The position numbers and the translations under genes were made by a program. A DNA stretch of 64,000 nucleotides from Cyclobacterium qasimii M12-11B. Lineage in GTDB: Bacteria; Bacteroidota; Bacteroidia; Cytophagales; Cyclobacteriaceae. Within the stretch, counting starts at the first letter, position 1; each line of letters begins with the position of its first letter. Below the pieces are notes generated by a model, which worked only from the letters and a program-made list of their open reading frames with translations, was not told the DNA's origin and made no database searches. The stretch is taken from contig NZ_ATNM01000143.1 of the NCBI RefSeq assembly GCF_000427295.1, forward strand, positions 21,621 to 85,620, read 5' to 3'. This document shows, in pieces, positions 33,670 to 43,002 of the stretch.

Positions 33670-34150
33670 AATTAGAACTGTACCACAATATCCATTACAG
33701 CCAGATCCAATCCACTTTACAGAATAAGGTTAACCATAGGATAATCACTTAATTAGGAACCCAACAACTGAAAACCCAAACCTGGGTTTTATACCCTAAA
33801 CTTCAGATACGTTTATAAAACAAACATACTTACTTAAGTTACAATTGAACCTAGCACCTTATCCTTTCAAAATAAATTTCAATGAAATATTTTGTCTAGT
33901 GCCTACTAAATCCCTCCCCTAAAACAACTTGGATTTCAAGGTCACAAATTCCCTAACCCATTTCTCAAATCAAGAAAATCTAGCAACTGAAAAAATCCAA
34001 ATGGCTAATTTGGACAACAATTTCCTGAATTAATTAAATTGGGTGTCAAGCAAATTAATTCAGGATAGACATCAAATAAACCGCTTTGATTAACTTTTAA
34101 GTTCCTTTGATGGGAAAATAACTCAATAATTATTGGCTACAATATTTAAA
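33670..34150. other. Non-coding gap with small inverted repeats
   Basis: No coding frame is evident. A short hairpin AAAACCC/GGGTTTT lies at about 33771-33790. A perfect 12-bp inverted repeat CCTGAATTAATT / AATTAATTCAGG spans 34024-34064 with a 17-nt loop. Neither is next to a gene end. Confidence 0.35.
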
Positions 34151-34155
34151 AGCAA

Positions 34156-34184
34156 ATCCAGCAATAAACCTATTATTGCTGGAT
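34156..34184 (-). terminator. Hairpin terminator after the alpha/beta hydrolase gene
   Basis: ATCCAGCAATAA (34156-34167) and TTATTGCTGGAT (34173-34184) form a perfect 12-bp stem with a 5-nt loop, 42 bp beyond the hydrolase stop. On the minus strand it is followed by a short T-rich stretch (TTGCTTTT). Confidence 0.65.
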
Positions 34185-34226
34185 GTAATCATTTCATTTT
34201 AGGATCGCAAAATTCTGTTTTAAAAA

Positions 34227-35228
34227 CTATTCTTTTAGAAAGGTGATTAATGGATTAATAAACCCATTAAAATCTTCAATATGAGGTAAATGCCCAATCC
34301 CTGGAAGTTCTACTAGCTGCGCATTGGGAATCTTTTCTTGGGTTATTTTACCCAATTCACTGTATAAGCCCATGGTTTCCCTAACTTCTTCAGTTACCAA
34401 AGGTTTACCAAGTGCAGTTCTGTCTCTAGTCCCAATAATAAATAAGGTGGGTGATGAGATATTTTCAAACTCATAAACTACAGGCTGAGTAAAAATCATA
34501 TCATAAGTAAGTGCCGAGTTCCATGCAATGGTTTCATAAGAGGAATTAAGTGTCCACCCTGCCAAGAGATTTACCCATTGGTCGTATTCTGGTTTCCACT
34601 TATTATCATAATAACTTTCAAGTTGATACTTTTTAATGCCTTCATAATTCTTTTTCAATTCATTTTGGTACCACCACTCAACAGGTTTATAGGGAACCTT
34701 TAGTTTCCAATCTTCAAGTCCTATGGGATTTTCTAAAATTAGCTTTTCAGTTGTCTCAGGGTACATTAATGCGAATCGAGAGGCCAACATCCCTCCCATA
34801 GAGTGTCCTAAAATAGCCGTTTCCTTGATATTCAAGGAATCAAGTAATGCTTTGGTATTTAGTGAAAGCTGTTGGAAAGTATAATGAAAATGGGCTGGCT
34901 TTGATGATTTGCCAAAACCTACCTGATCAGGAACAATCACCCGATACCCTTCTTTTGTCAATGCTTCGATGGTCCTTTCCCAATAAGCGCCATTGAAATT
35001 TTTACCATGGAATAAAACAATATTTTTCCCATTATAATGATCTGGCTTTACATCCATATAAGCCATCTTCAAATCTTGTTCTTGGATGTCCAATGGCAAA
35101 TAGGAAACAGCATAGGGATATTGGTAATTTGAAAGCTCAATATCTAACCATTGCAAATTGTCATCCTGTGCTGAAGTGTACTGGTAGCTACTTAAAAATA
35201 AGATTACGATTAATATTCTTTTTGTCAT
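34227..35228 (-). CDS. Secreted alpha/beta-fold hydrolase
   Basis: The 333-residue protein starts with a signal peptide (ILIVILFLSSYQYTSAQ). It has an alpha/beta hydrolase fold: oxyanion-side HGKNFNGAYW, PDQVGFGKSSKP, the nucleophile elbow GHSMGGML near residue 143, the acid in IIGTRDRTALG near 270, and the catalytic His in GIGHLPHIED near 313. Ser-Asp-His is therefore complete. Relatives include epoxide hydrolases, haloalkane dehalogenases and esterases. The substrate is unknown; the periplasmic location is unusual for the dehalogenase branch. It stands alone, with a terminator downstream. Confidence 0.92.
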   Translation of the reverse strand: MTKRILIVILFLSSYQYTSAQDDNLQWLDIELSNYQYPYAVSYLPLDIQEQDLKMAYMDVKPDHYNGKNIVLFHGKNFNGAYWERTIEALTKEGYRVIVPDQVGFGKSSKPAHFHYTFQQLSLNTKALLDSLNIKETAILGHSMGGMLASRFALMYPETTEKLILENPIGLEDWKLKVPYKPVEWWYQNELKKNYEGIKKYQLESYYDNKWKPEYDQWVNLLAGWTLNSSYETIAWNSALTYDMIFTQPVVYEFENISSPTLFIIGTRDRTALGKPLVTEEVRETMGLYSELGKITQEKIPNAQLVELPGIGHLPHIEDFNGFINPLITFLKE

Positions 35229-35405
35229 TTTACGTTCATTAAAGTGTCTTTCTGATCATAAATGTTATTTGGGCACTTGATATACTGCCTTACGCTTTCC
35301 TCACATAAGGGTTTAATAATTCGGTTATTGCCATAAAATCACACGCAACCCATTTGCTATTTTTAGATATAGCATCCTACCGGACAGAAATTAGAATTGC
35401 ATTAA

Positions 35406-35655
35406 AAATTCAATGTGTATTTAATCTCCGCAAATTTCCGTCCAAGATCAAAAGACAACACCTCTCTTAAGTTATCAGTATACCATCAGGAATTGGCAAT
35501 TGAACTCAAAACAGCCGTCAGTACCCTATTCAGCCAAGAGCTCAATCTTGAGAAAAAGGAATTATTAAAGCAGGGATTAATTCGAAAATTTTGAGATTTA
35601 CTGGGAATTGGATGACTCAAAAAATCCAAGCCGTAAATTTTGGCTCATTAATTAA
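35406..35655 (+). pseudogene. Possible gene relic (HI0074-like nucleotidyltransferase-partner tail), frameshifted, no start
   Basis: An open stretch without ATG encodes SVYHQELAIELKTAVSTLF, then LEKKELLKQGLIRKF and, after removing one T from the T4 run at 35589-35592, EIYWELDDSKNPSRKFWLIN and a stop. The GLIRKFE...ELD pattern recalls the HI0074 family of MNT-associated helical proteins, but the match is short. It sits in a 435-bp gap between convergent genes. It is probably decayed sequence; coding in the rest of the gap is not supported. Confidence 0.3.
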
Positions 35656-35663
35656 AGTTCCCA

Positions 35664-36303
35664 TTATGGTATCTCATCACTTTCAAAGCTGTCTATTTGA
35701 TGGTCTGAAATTTCAAAATTTCTGACTTTACCTCCATTTGTAAAAGCAATGACCTTCATCCCTGCATTTTTTGCGGCCAACATTCCTGAAAAAGAATCTT
35801 CAATTACAATGCATTCTGCTGGGTCAGCACCTAACTTTTCAGCAGCACTGAAATAAATAGCAGGGTCAGGCTTTCCTTTTAATTCTGATTCCGCTGATAA
35901 AGTAGCATCAAATAAATGCAAAGCATCTAATTTATTTAACACAACAGGGATTATTCTTTTTTGGAGAATTAGTTGCCAATCCGATTTTATACTCTTTCGC
36001 TTTTAGCTTTTCAATAAAGGATTTCACACCTTTAATCAGGCAGTCTTCTGTCTCTATTAACGCAATAACTCTTGACACAACCAACTGTTCGACTACCTCT
36101 AAATCAACATTTTCCCATAGAGATTTTTCATGCCAAAACTGCGTAACTTCAAAAGTGGTCATGGATTTGGTCAAGTTAGCCTGATCCTCTGTCACCTTAA
36201 CACCCAAGGAGGTGAACACTTCAAATTCTGCCTGCTTCCAATACCCTTCTGAGTCCACTAAAACGCCATCCATATCGAATATAAAGGCTTTGTTATTCTT
36301 CAC
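35664..36303 (-). pseudogene. HAD-superfamily sugar-phosphatase (beta-phosphoglucomutase/hexitol phosphatase-like), split by one base
   Basis: The first frame starts with GTG 36303: AFIFDMDGVLVDSEGYWKQAE (motif I D-x-D-G-V) and GLATNSPK (motif II). The second frame supplies ESELKGKPDPAIYFSAAEKLG (motif III Lys) and IVIEDSFSGMLAAKNAGM (motif IV). The A6 run (T6 on the plus strand, 35957-35962) needs to be A5; then TNSPKRIIPVVLNKLDALHLFD reads through to a 212-residue protein. Length and motifs fit YniC/HxpB-like phosphatases acting on hexose or hexitol phosphates in the cytoplasm. All catalytic residues survive, which favours a recent or artefactual break. Confidence 0.85.
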
Positions 36304-36434
36304 TTGTATATAATTTTAATTATCCGTTGGCAACCCGTTTCATTTGCCCCCAACTATGTCTCCTATATATTGATGCTAGGTTATTTCTTTTTACATCTTC
36401 TTTGCCCGATAAGTCTTGAGCTTCAGGGCCACCC

Positions 36435-37244
36435 CTATTTTATTTTAGAGGCTGGTATTTTCCCTCTAACTTCTTTCAGTTTCATTGTCATTGAAATGGC
36501 TTGTATTTCAACCCAATCATTGTATTCTTCAATGGCTTTGAGCCTTAATTTCTCATCTAAATATCCTTCATCAACCATCTGTTTTAAACCAGCTACCTTA
36601 GCCCAAATTCCAACTTTAGCTTTAAAATCAGGCCTGCTTTTATCATAATGTTCATCCGAATTAATTTTCTCAATATCCACCATTCCTATTTCTTTCATGA
36701 GGTCTGGTAAATCATCCGCAATTCGATTATTCATTCCTGCGTCTTTTCTCCATCTCAAGAAAATCACATAAAATGCTTTCATACTTTCCGGAGGTTCCGG
36801 CTTCCATTCTAAATTATTGTGGTTGTAATCTAGAATTGAAATCATACCGTTAGGCTTTAACAATGATTTCATTTTTACCAATGCCTCTTTCGGATTATTC
36901 AACCACTGCAAGGTTCTGGCCGAAGTAATCAAGTCAAATTTCTCCTCGGTTTCAAAATCAAACAAATCAATATGAATAAGATTTAAATTTTCTATATCCT
37001 TATAGCTTTCTTTACCGCTTTCGATAAACTTTTCTGTATTGTCTATTCCTATAACTTTTCCAGCATTACCGACAATCTTCGCAATGTCCTTAGTAATTGC
37101 CCCTGTTCCACAGCCAACATCCAAAACTGTCATCCCTTTTTTAAGAATAGGCTCGAGTGTTCGATAGTCAGTCTTTAGGCTTCGCTCATCAAATATTTTT
37201 GTGCTTGCTTTTGCGTCCCTTTCAATGGGTTTGTTCCTTTCCAT
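36435..37244 (-). CDS. Class I SAM-dependent methyltransferase
   Basis: The 269-residue cytoplasmic protein carries the SAM-binding motif VLDVGCGTGAITKDIAKIVG near residue 40, GIDNTEKF (acidic ribose-binding post-motif I), NLIHIDLFDFE and TSARTLQWLNNPKEAL (motif post II), typical of the Methyltransf_11/25 group. No membrane segment is present. The substrate is unknown. It lies downstream of the broken outer-membrane receptor gene, 35 bp from its stop and in the same direction, and may share its transcript. Confidence 0.92.
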   Translation of the reverse strand: MERNKPIERDAKASTKIFDERSLKTDYRTLEPILKKGMTVLDVGCGTGAITKDIAKIVGNAGKVIGIDNTEKFIESGKESYKDIENLNLIHIDLFDFETEEKFDLITSARTLQWLNNPKEALVKMKSLLKPNGMISILDYNHNNLEWKPEPPESMKAFYVIFLRWRKDAGMNNRIADDLPDLMKEIGMVDIEKINSDEHYDKSRPDFKAKVGIWAKVAGLKQMVDEGYLDEKLRLKAIEEYNDWVEIQAISMTMKLKEVRGKIPASKIK

Positions 37245-37278
37245 TTGCTTGTAATTCTATCACCGTTAACGTCAATGG

Positions 37279-39695
37279 TCACATCCGGTTTCGTTCTTCC
37301 TGAGATCCTGTTTCTCGGTTTCTTTTCACCTTCACTTTTTGATTGCCAAAAGGTATGGAAAAAGTCAATTGAAAAACCCTTTCGGAGAAATCATTGTCCC
37401 CAAATGTTCTAATACCCAACTCGGGTTGATTGTATTCCCACTCGCGAATACCACTGGTTGCAGTGATGTCTTGCACACTAAAGGTAAGCAAACGCTCATT
37501 CTTGAATTTTTTGCTAACTCCTAAATTTATATAAGGATGAAGGTATTTTACCTGGTCACCATCAATATATGGACTCATGTACCTACCATCTAAATTAGCT
37601 GTCCATGAATTCCCCAGGTCAAAAACATTGGCAAGCTGAGCAGTAATGGTAAAGACACCTTTTTTAAAGGGCAGTGGTCGGTTAGATGCATCTATTACTT
37701 TTTTATAAGCTCCATCCAAGTTCCAGTTCATGTCCCAAATTTTACCTATTTTTATAGGGAAACTCATATTTATCAAATATCCATCCATGCGATCAAAATT
37801 AATTGGCGTACTGGTCTGCAGGTTTCTTTCCTTGTCTACGGTGTTATAAAATGCAATATTCCCAACCGTTCTATAGATTTCCACTGCTATCAAAAAGGAT
37901 CCGTGGTTGTAAGCCAGCCTATAAGAATTGGTAAACGAAGGCCTGATGCGTGTGTTGGAGCTCACTAACAAAGTAGGGTCTATTAATACGGAGAATCCTG
38001 CCAAATAAAAAAATGATGGACGCATAATCCGTCGGTTAAAAGCTAGATTCAGCGACTTGGTTGAATCAATAACGTAGCTTGTCCGAAGTACTGGAAAGAG
38101 ATTATCGTAGGTAAGGTTAAAGTCATTTTCGCCACGGCCATCATCTAATGCATAATTATAATGCTCCAGCCGAAGACCTAAATTAGTTTCCCATTTAGCA
38201 TCCCATTTTTTAGAATGTGAGGCAAACGCTGCCAGGATCTCTTCGCTAATGTTATCATTTGCTGAAAAAGCTTCGTCCTTTTCCCAAATTCCTGCTATCC
38301 TATTCTGAATCCGAGATATTGTATTTGAGTTGTTGAAGGTACCTTTAACACCCATTTCCACTTTACCTCCCTCTTTGGTTCCCCATTCAAAATCAGCTTT
38401 TACGGTATTAATTTCAAATCTTGACGCTCGATCAGTTGCTGTTTTTCTTTGGTTTCTTCTATGTCAAGGTAAGTGAGTTCAGACGAATTTTGCACATCAA
38501 GTGTTACCCTATCTACATCAATATTTAAGGAGCCATTGGTACCAATTTTTCGAAAGTAGTTCAGGTTTATAATTGTATTTCGATTTGGGTTGTCAATATT
38601 AAGTAGATATTGTGAATTGGTATTCGGTACCGCATTAACAGAACCTTTAGACCGGCTGGTAAAATCCTTGCCCAAATCCGTGTTTTTTGAATACCCGAAA
38701 AGCCCTCCAATAGTGCTGTTTTTGTCGATTTCAAAATCGACTCCCAGGTTAAATCCCAATGAATTGTTTATTGGATTGACAAACTTAAAACTGTTCTCAT
38801 AATAAAACTGATCCCCTTGATAATCGTATTCTCTGAAATGGTTAATCTCTGCTTTGGGCGATCTGTTATTAAATCCAGAAGCATTGCCATAAATATTCAA
38901 GCCATTATTGCGGTAATTCAAATCGACACTGCCATTGAACTTTTCTCTTTGTCCCATACCAGCAGTAAAGCTTGCGCTACCATTTAATCCATAAGCATTG
39001 TTCTCTTTCATCACTATATGAATGATTCCTGCAGCATTATCAGCATCATATTTCGCTCCTGGTTGATGGATAAGCTCTATCCGATCGATATTTTCTGCCC
39101 GCATGCCCTTTAACTGCTGAATCAAATTGGCTTTGGGTACCCGCGATATTCTGTTATTTATCATTATCAATACTTCACCCTTGTTGTTTAAACTAATGCT
39201 ATTCGCATTTTCTTGAACAATAACTCCAGGTGCTTTTTGAAGCAGTTGCAAGGCATTATTACCGCTAAAAGTCGGTAAGGAGGAAACATTTATTATCAGT
39301 CTATCGCTTTTCAATTGAAAGAGTTCTTTTCGTCCCACTACTTGAACGGTTTCTAATTGCTGGCTCATTATGGTCAATTCGATTCTCTCTAAAGTAAGTT
39401 CATTGGTACCTGAAATGGATAAAGACCTGAAATAAGGTTCGTATCCTAGTTGTGAAACATTGAGTAGGTAATTGCCGACAGGAATATTCTTCATCACGAA
39501 AAGCCCTATTGAATCGGTGGGCACTCCTTTGACCATTACCGAGTCCTCATTTTGTAATAAGAGAACATGTGCAAAAGGGGCCGCTTCCCCATTGGCTCCG
39601 TAAACATGGCCCCTAACACTCGTTTCCTGTGCGTAAGAATTTAGACAAGCAAACATTGCCAATACAAACAAATAATTTATAGAATACTGTCTCAC
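37279..39695 (-). pseudogene. Outer-membrane beta-barrel receptor (TonB-dependent-like), split by one base
   Basis: The first part (GTG 39695) has a signal peptide ending NSYAQ, a carboxypeptidase-regulatory-like domain (VRGHVYGANGEAAPFAHVLL), then a plug (NALQLLQKAPGVIVQENANSISL, DRIELIHQPGAKYDADNAAGIIHIVMK). The second part is the rest of the barrel (MRPSFFYLAGF..., ending FQLTFSIPFGNQKVKVKR). Adding one A to the A3 run (plus T3 at 38412-38414) gives DLKINTVKADFEWGTKEGGKVEMGVKG and an 805-residue protein, normal for the OMP_b-brl_3 group. Ligand unknown. No SusD partner is adjacent. A dispersed-repeat copy lies upstream at 39783-39887. Confidence 0.85.
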
Positions 39696-39782
39696 AATTT
39701 CTATTTTAAAGGTTGACTAGGTACAGCGCATAATAATTATGATTCCAGCTTAGAAAGTGACAATCGAACCAGTGAAACATTT

Positions 39783-39887
39783 CCATTTAATTCTTCATAG
39801 CTTAGCATTAACTTTCTATGTTGATGTTGACTGTGAATTATGTAGTCAGTGATATGTAGCTCCGGTAAAAACAATACTGACAAAATC
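39783..39887. repeat. Dispersed intergenic repeat, copy A
   Basis: The segment reads ...ATAGCTTAGCATTAACTTTC..., then GTGAA...TGTAG, then ACAATACTGACAAAATC at 39871-39887. Copy B at 57611-57764, upstream of another receptor gene, matches block by block with an extra hairpin inserted. No coding function. Confidence 0.5.
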
Positions 39888-39938
39888 CTCTTCATGAGGG
39901 TACATTTCCCAAGTCCTCAAATCTTGATTAATGAATGG

Positions 39939-41303
39939 TTATTTCGGTCTAATATTCTGATTGATATGAAAAAAATTATGAGGATCATACTTGGATTTTA
40001 TAGACACCAATCTATCATAATTGTCTTTATAGGAGGCTTTTACTTTTGCCTCTCCCTCTTCCATCATGAAATTCACATATGCACCACCCATGGCATAAGG
40101 AGTTAGGGCTTCATAGAAACTTTTACACCAGTTGGTTATTTGCTGTGCATTCTCCGGTTCTGGTGATACCCCTACAAAAACTTGGGACCAACGGGCGTCT
40201 CTATTTGCCCAGGCAGTATCTTTATTTGGAACATCATGCACAGCACCATCTATAGGATACAGATGAGATGTCGTATGAAAATTTGGGATTTCCTTCCCAA
40301 ATTCGATATTTACATCAATCGCTTCATCCGTTAGCTCTTTGAAATAATGGCCTCTCCAATACCACTGCAATCCTGGGGGATAAAGTGCATCAAACATGCT
40401 GTTAAGCGCAGGCATTGATATCTCTCCTACAAAATCTAAAATTGGAGGACCAAACTCACGTATAGGAGCAAACACCTTTTCAGCTTCTTCTATTGGCCCG
40501 GTATAATTCCATACCACACCACATACTTTATGATTCCACAAATGTTCTGGAAAAGGTGCTGCAGGAGGCACCATTAAAAAAGCAAAAAATCCATAAAGAT
40601 CATTTGACGCATTCTTGGTTAGCCCATCATAAAATTGAATTGCTTCTTTGGCTTTTTCTATGGGCCAAAACATGGGGCCAGCATATACGTTTTTGACTTC
40701 CAGTAAATTAAATTTAAAGGAGGTAACCACACCGAAGTTCCCTCCACCTCCACGTAAGGCCCAAAATAAATCAGGATTGCAATCTTTATTTGCAGTGACC
40801 ATTTCACCAGTAGCCAATACTACCTTGCATTCCAATAAATTGTCTATGGTCAGTCCACCTTTCCGACTCAAATACCCCATTCCACCACCTAGGGTCAACC
40901 CACCAATTCCAGTACTACCAATAATTCCGCTAGGCAAGGCCAAGCCATGCTCGTGTGTTGCCGCATCTACCTCCTTTAGTAAGCATCCAGATTGGATTTG
41001 CGCAGTTTTCGCGGTAGCATCAATTTCTATTCCTTTCATTTTCGATAAATCGATAACCAGCCCATCGTCCACCATTGCTAAACCAGCACCATTGTGCCCA
41101 CCACTGCGAATAGAGATTTCGATATCATTTTCTCTGGCAAAGTTTACAGCATTAATTACATCTGCCTCCGACTGGCAGCTGGCAATGGCAGCAGGACGCT
41201 TATCGATCATTGCATTGTAAACAGCCCGGGCATCGTCATACCCTTTACTTTCAGGTGTTATTACCTGAATACCCGATGATTCACTTAGGTTTTCATAGTT
41301 CAT
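39939..41303 (-). CDS. FAD-linked oxidoreductase of the BBE/PCMH family
   Basis: The 454-residue protein has the PCMH FAD-binding domain (ISIRSGGHNGAGLA near residue 63, whose His is the usual 8-alpha covalent FAD anchor), then GSTGIGGLTLGGGMGYLSRKGG and LFWALRGGGGNFGVVTSF. The C-terminal BBE motif is YDPHNFFHINQNIRP. The second covalent Cys of bicovalent enzymes is absent at the G-x-T-G position (GSTGIGG), so single attachment is expected. There is no signal peptide. Relatives oxidise sugars, alkaloids or phenolics with O2. Its substrate is unknown; an AraC regulator and a cupin gene lie immediately upstream in the same direction. Confidence 0.94.
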   Translation of the reverse strand: MNYENLSESSGIQVITPESKGYDDARAVYNAMIDKRPAAIASCQSEADVINAVNFARENDIEISIRSGGHNGAGLAMVDDGLVIDLSKMKGIEIDATAKTAQIQSGCLLKEVDAATHEHGLALPSGIIGSTGIGGLTLGGGMGYLSRKGGLTIDNLLECKVVLATGEMVTANKDCNPDLFWALRGGGGNFGVVTSFKFNLLEVKNVYAGPMFWPIEKAKEAIQFYDGLTKNASNDLYGFFAFLMVPPAAPFPEHLWNHKVCGVVWNYTGPIEEAEKVFAPIREFGPPILDFVGEISMPALNSMFDALYPPGLQWYWRGHYFKELTDEAIDVNIEFGKEIPNFHTTSHLYPIDGAVHDVPNKDTAWANRDARWSQVFVGVSPEPENAQQITNWCKSFYEALTPYAMGGAYVNFMMEEGEAKVKASYKDNYDRLVSIKSKYDPHNFFHINQNIRPK

Positions 41304-41399
41304 GGTCTTATAATTTAGAGGGTTTATTTTATAAGCTAAAGCTATGATTTACTTCTTATTAGGACTTTTCTCAACAGTCCAGATTCTTTTCTAATTGGT

Positions 41400-42260
41400 T
41401 CACACCTTTTGAGCGAGTGAAGGAGAAATTTGAAATTTCTCTTTAAATACCCTGCTGAAATGCGAAGCATTGTTAAAGCCCGATTCGAACACTATTTCAC
41501 TTATACTTTTGGAGGTTGTTTCCAAAAGAGATTTGGCTTTTTTCAATCGTCTTTCAGTTATCCATTTTCCTGGGGACATTTTATAATACTGCTTAAAGTC
41601 ACGCTTAAAAGTAGACAAGCTTCTATTTGAAATATTTGCAAAGTCTATTAGTTTAAGGTCATACATATAGTTTGCTTCCATTACTTCCCAGATAGGTGTT
41701 GGGTAGCCATCTATAATTTGCATTATATAAGAAAGAATTTGTTTGTTTTTTGGATGCGAAAATATATTAAAAAGCAATTCTTTGAATTTACCCTCCAAAA
41801 TACTATCTGGCATTTTTTTATCTCTTCCAAAGTAAGGAATGATGCTGTTGTAACAGTTTCTCGTTTGAGCATTTATTGCAAAAGTGCACATCATAGAAGG
41901 ATCAGCCTCAGGTAAATCATTCAATTTTAAATGTGGCCTAAACTCGTCAAAAATGGACCGCAGGTAGTCGTCTTTTAAATAGAAAACCAAAACATCCCAA
42001 CCTTCATAATCTGGTGGCAATTCCTGTAAAAAGGCGGTTCGCTTTATTAACATCCCCTTTCTGGAATCAGAAACCAAAGTCTGATTGCCATGACTAAATA
42101 ATCGCTCTCCGCTTAGTGTGAAAGTGAACTGGGAATGTTTGGCATATAGTTGCATAATCCTATCCCGTTGTGGACAACTGTAATATAAAAACAGCGTATC
42201 TTTCATTGAAAATTGTTGAAAGATTTCTGGATTGGCTTTTTGTACTTCGTAAAGATCCAT
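41400..42260 (-). CDS. AraC-family transcriptional regulator
   Basis: ATG 42260 gives 286 residues; the longer frame starts only with TTG at 42284. The N-terminal ~170 residues are a cupin-like effector domain. The C-terminal ~100 residues hold two helix-turn-helix motifs: DLKLIDFANISNRSLSTFKRDFKQYY and SISEIVFESGFNNASHFSRVFKEKF, the AraC signature. It lies 97 bp upstream of the FAD oxidoreductase in the same direction, so it may control that gene. The effector is unknown. Confidence 0.93.
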   Translation of the reverse strand: MDLYEVQKANPEIFQQFSMKDTLFLYYSCPQRDRIMQLYAKHSQFTFTLSGERLFSHGNQTLVSDSRKGMLIKRTAFLQELPPDYEGWDVLVFYLKDDYLRSIFDEFRPHLKLNDLPEADPSMMCTFAINAQTRNCYNSIIPYFGRDKKMPDSILEGKFKELLFNIFSHPKNKQILSYIMQIIDGYPTPIWEVMEANYMYDLKLIDFANISNRSLSTFKRDFKQYYKMSPGKWITERRLKKAKSLLETTSKSISEIVFESGFNNASHFSRVFKEKFQISPSLAQKV

Positions 42261-42421
42261 TTTAAATAAATATAGAGCACCCAAACTATTTAAACTACCT
42301 TATTATAGAGGATAACCATTCTTATTACTGATACAATAAATAAAAAATCAGCCAAAAGTAGCCAATACATTATTCAGCCAGACTATCTACGTGAGTTTCA
42401 ATTTTCCATACAATCCTTTCA

Positions 42422-42799
42422 TTACCCCTCAAATTCCACCATTTTTTTACCAACGTGTTCAATCACCTCATTAAACTCTTTGGTTGGATTAAAGTCGATC
42501 AATTTAATGTCCTTTTGTACAATAATCGTATGTCCGGATGGCATGTAAAATACGTCACCACCTTCTAGTATTTCTTCCGTTCCATCATCGTATTTAACCA
42601 GCATTTCTCCTTCCAACACATAACCCCAGTGTGGGCAATGGCAACTGTCATTGGTTAAGCCATGTAACAGGGGCGTAAAATCTGTTCCCATAGGGAATTC
42701 GTTAAAACATACAGTCATGCCCCCCAAATCAGCCTGCGCACGTAAAATGGTGTCTGGCGTTTGCATAGTGGTTGGGATATCCTTCTTGTTAATTTTCAT
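42422..42799 (-). CDS. Small single-domain cupin protein
   Basis: The 125-residue protein has the two cupin motifs: HCPHWGYVLEGEMLVKYDDG (motif 1, with His residues and Glu) and GDVFYMPSGHTIIV (motif 2, His). No signal peptide is present. Such proteins bind metal and small ligands or act as isomerases or dioxygenases. It precedes an AraC gene and an FAD oxidoreductase on the same strand. A palindrome-like GTTGCAATATTGTTAA sits upstream at 42931-42946. Function is otherwise unknown. Confidence 0.85.
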   Translation of the reverse strand: MKINKKDIPTTMQTPDTILRAQADLGGMTVCFNEFPMGTDFTPLLHGLTNDSCHCPHWGYVLEGEMLVKYDDGTEEILEGGDVFYMPSGHTIIVQKDIKLIDFNPTKEFNEVIEHVGKKMVEFEG

Positions 42800-42930
42800 G
42801 GGGATTTGGTTAAATGGTTCGGATTTGTTGTTTAGCTTTATTAAACTGTCATAGATATAACTATTTTAATAAACCTTAAAATTCATGTAATCAAAGATGA
42901 AAAAATCATAAAAACCAACCAAACAGGCAT

Positions 42931-42946
42931 GTTGCAATATTGTTAA
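42931..42946. promoter_or_regulatory. CAATATTG palindrome, weaker third relative
   Basis: GTTGCAATATTGTTAA shares the TTGCAATATTGT core (inverted) with the sites at 8311 and 11574. It lies 132 bp upstream of the cupin start. No -7 box occurs at the 51.5-bp spacing seen in the other two, so it may be chance. Confidence 0.25.
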
Positions 42947-43002
42947 ATTAACAATCAGGCTTTAAATTATGGTGCAGAACATTTAAACTTAGCTGAAAAA
43001 AA

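Noticed and set aside
39939..42799. Biosynthetic gene cluster formed by the FAD oxidoreductase, AraC regulator and cupin
   Set aside because: No core synthase, adenylation, terpene or RiPP gene is nearby; three small genes do not support this.
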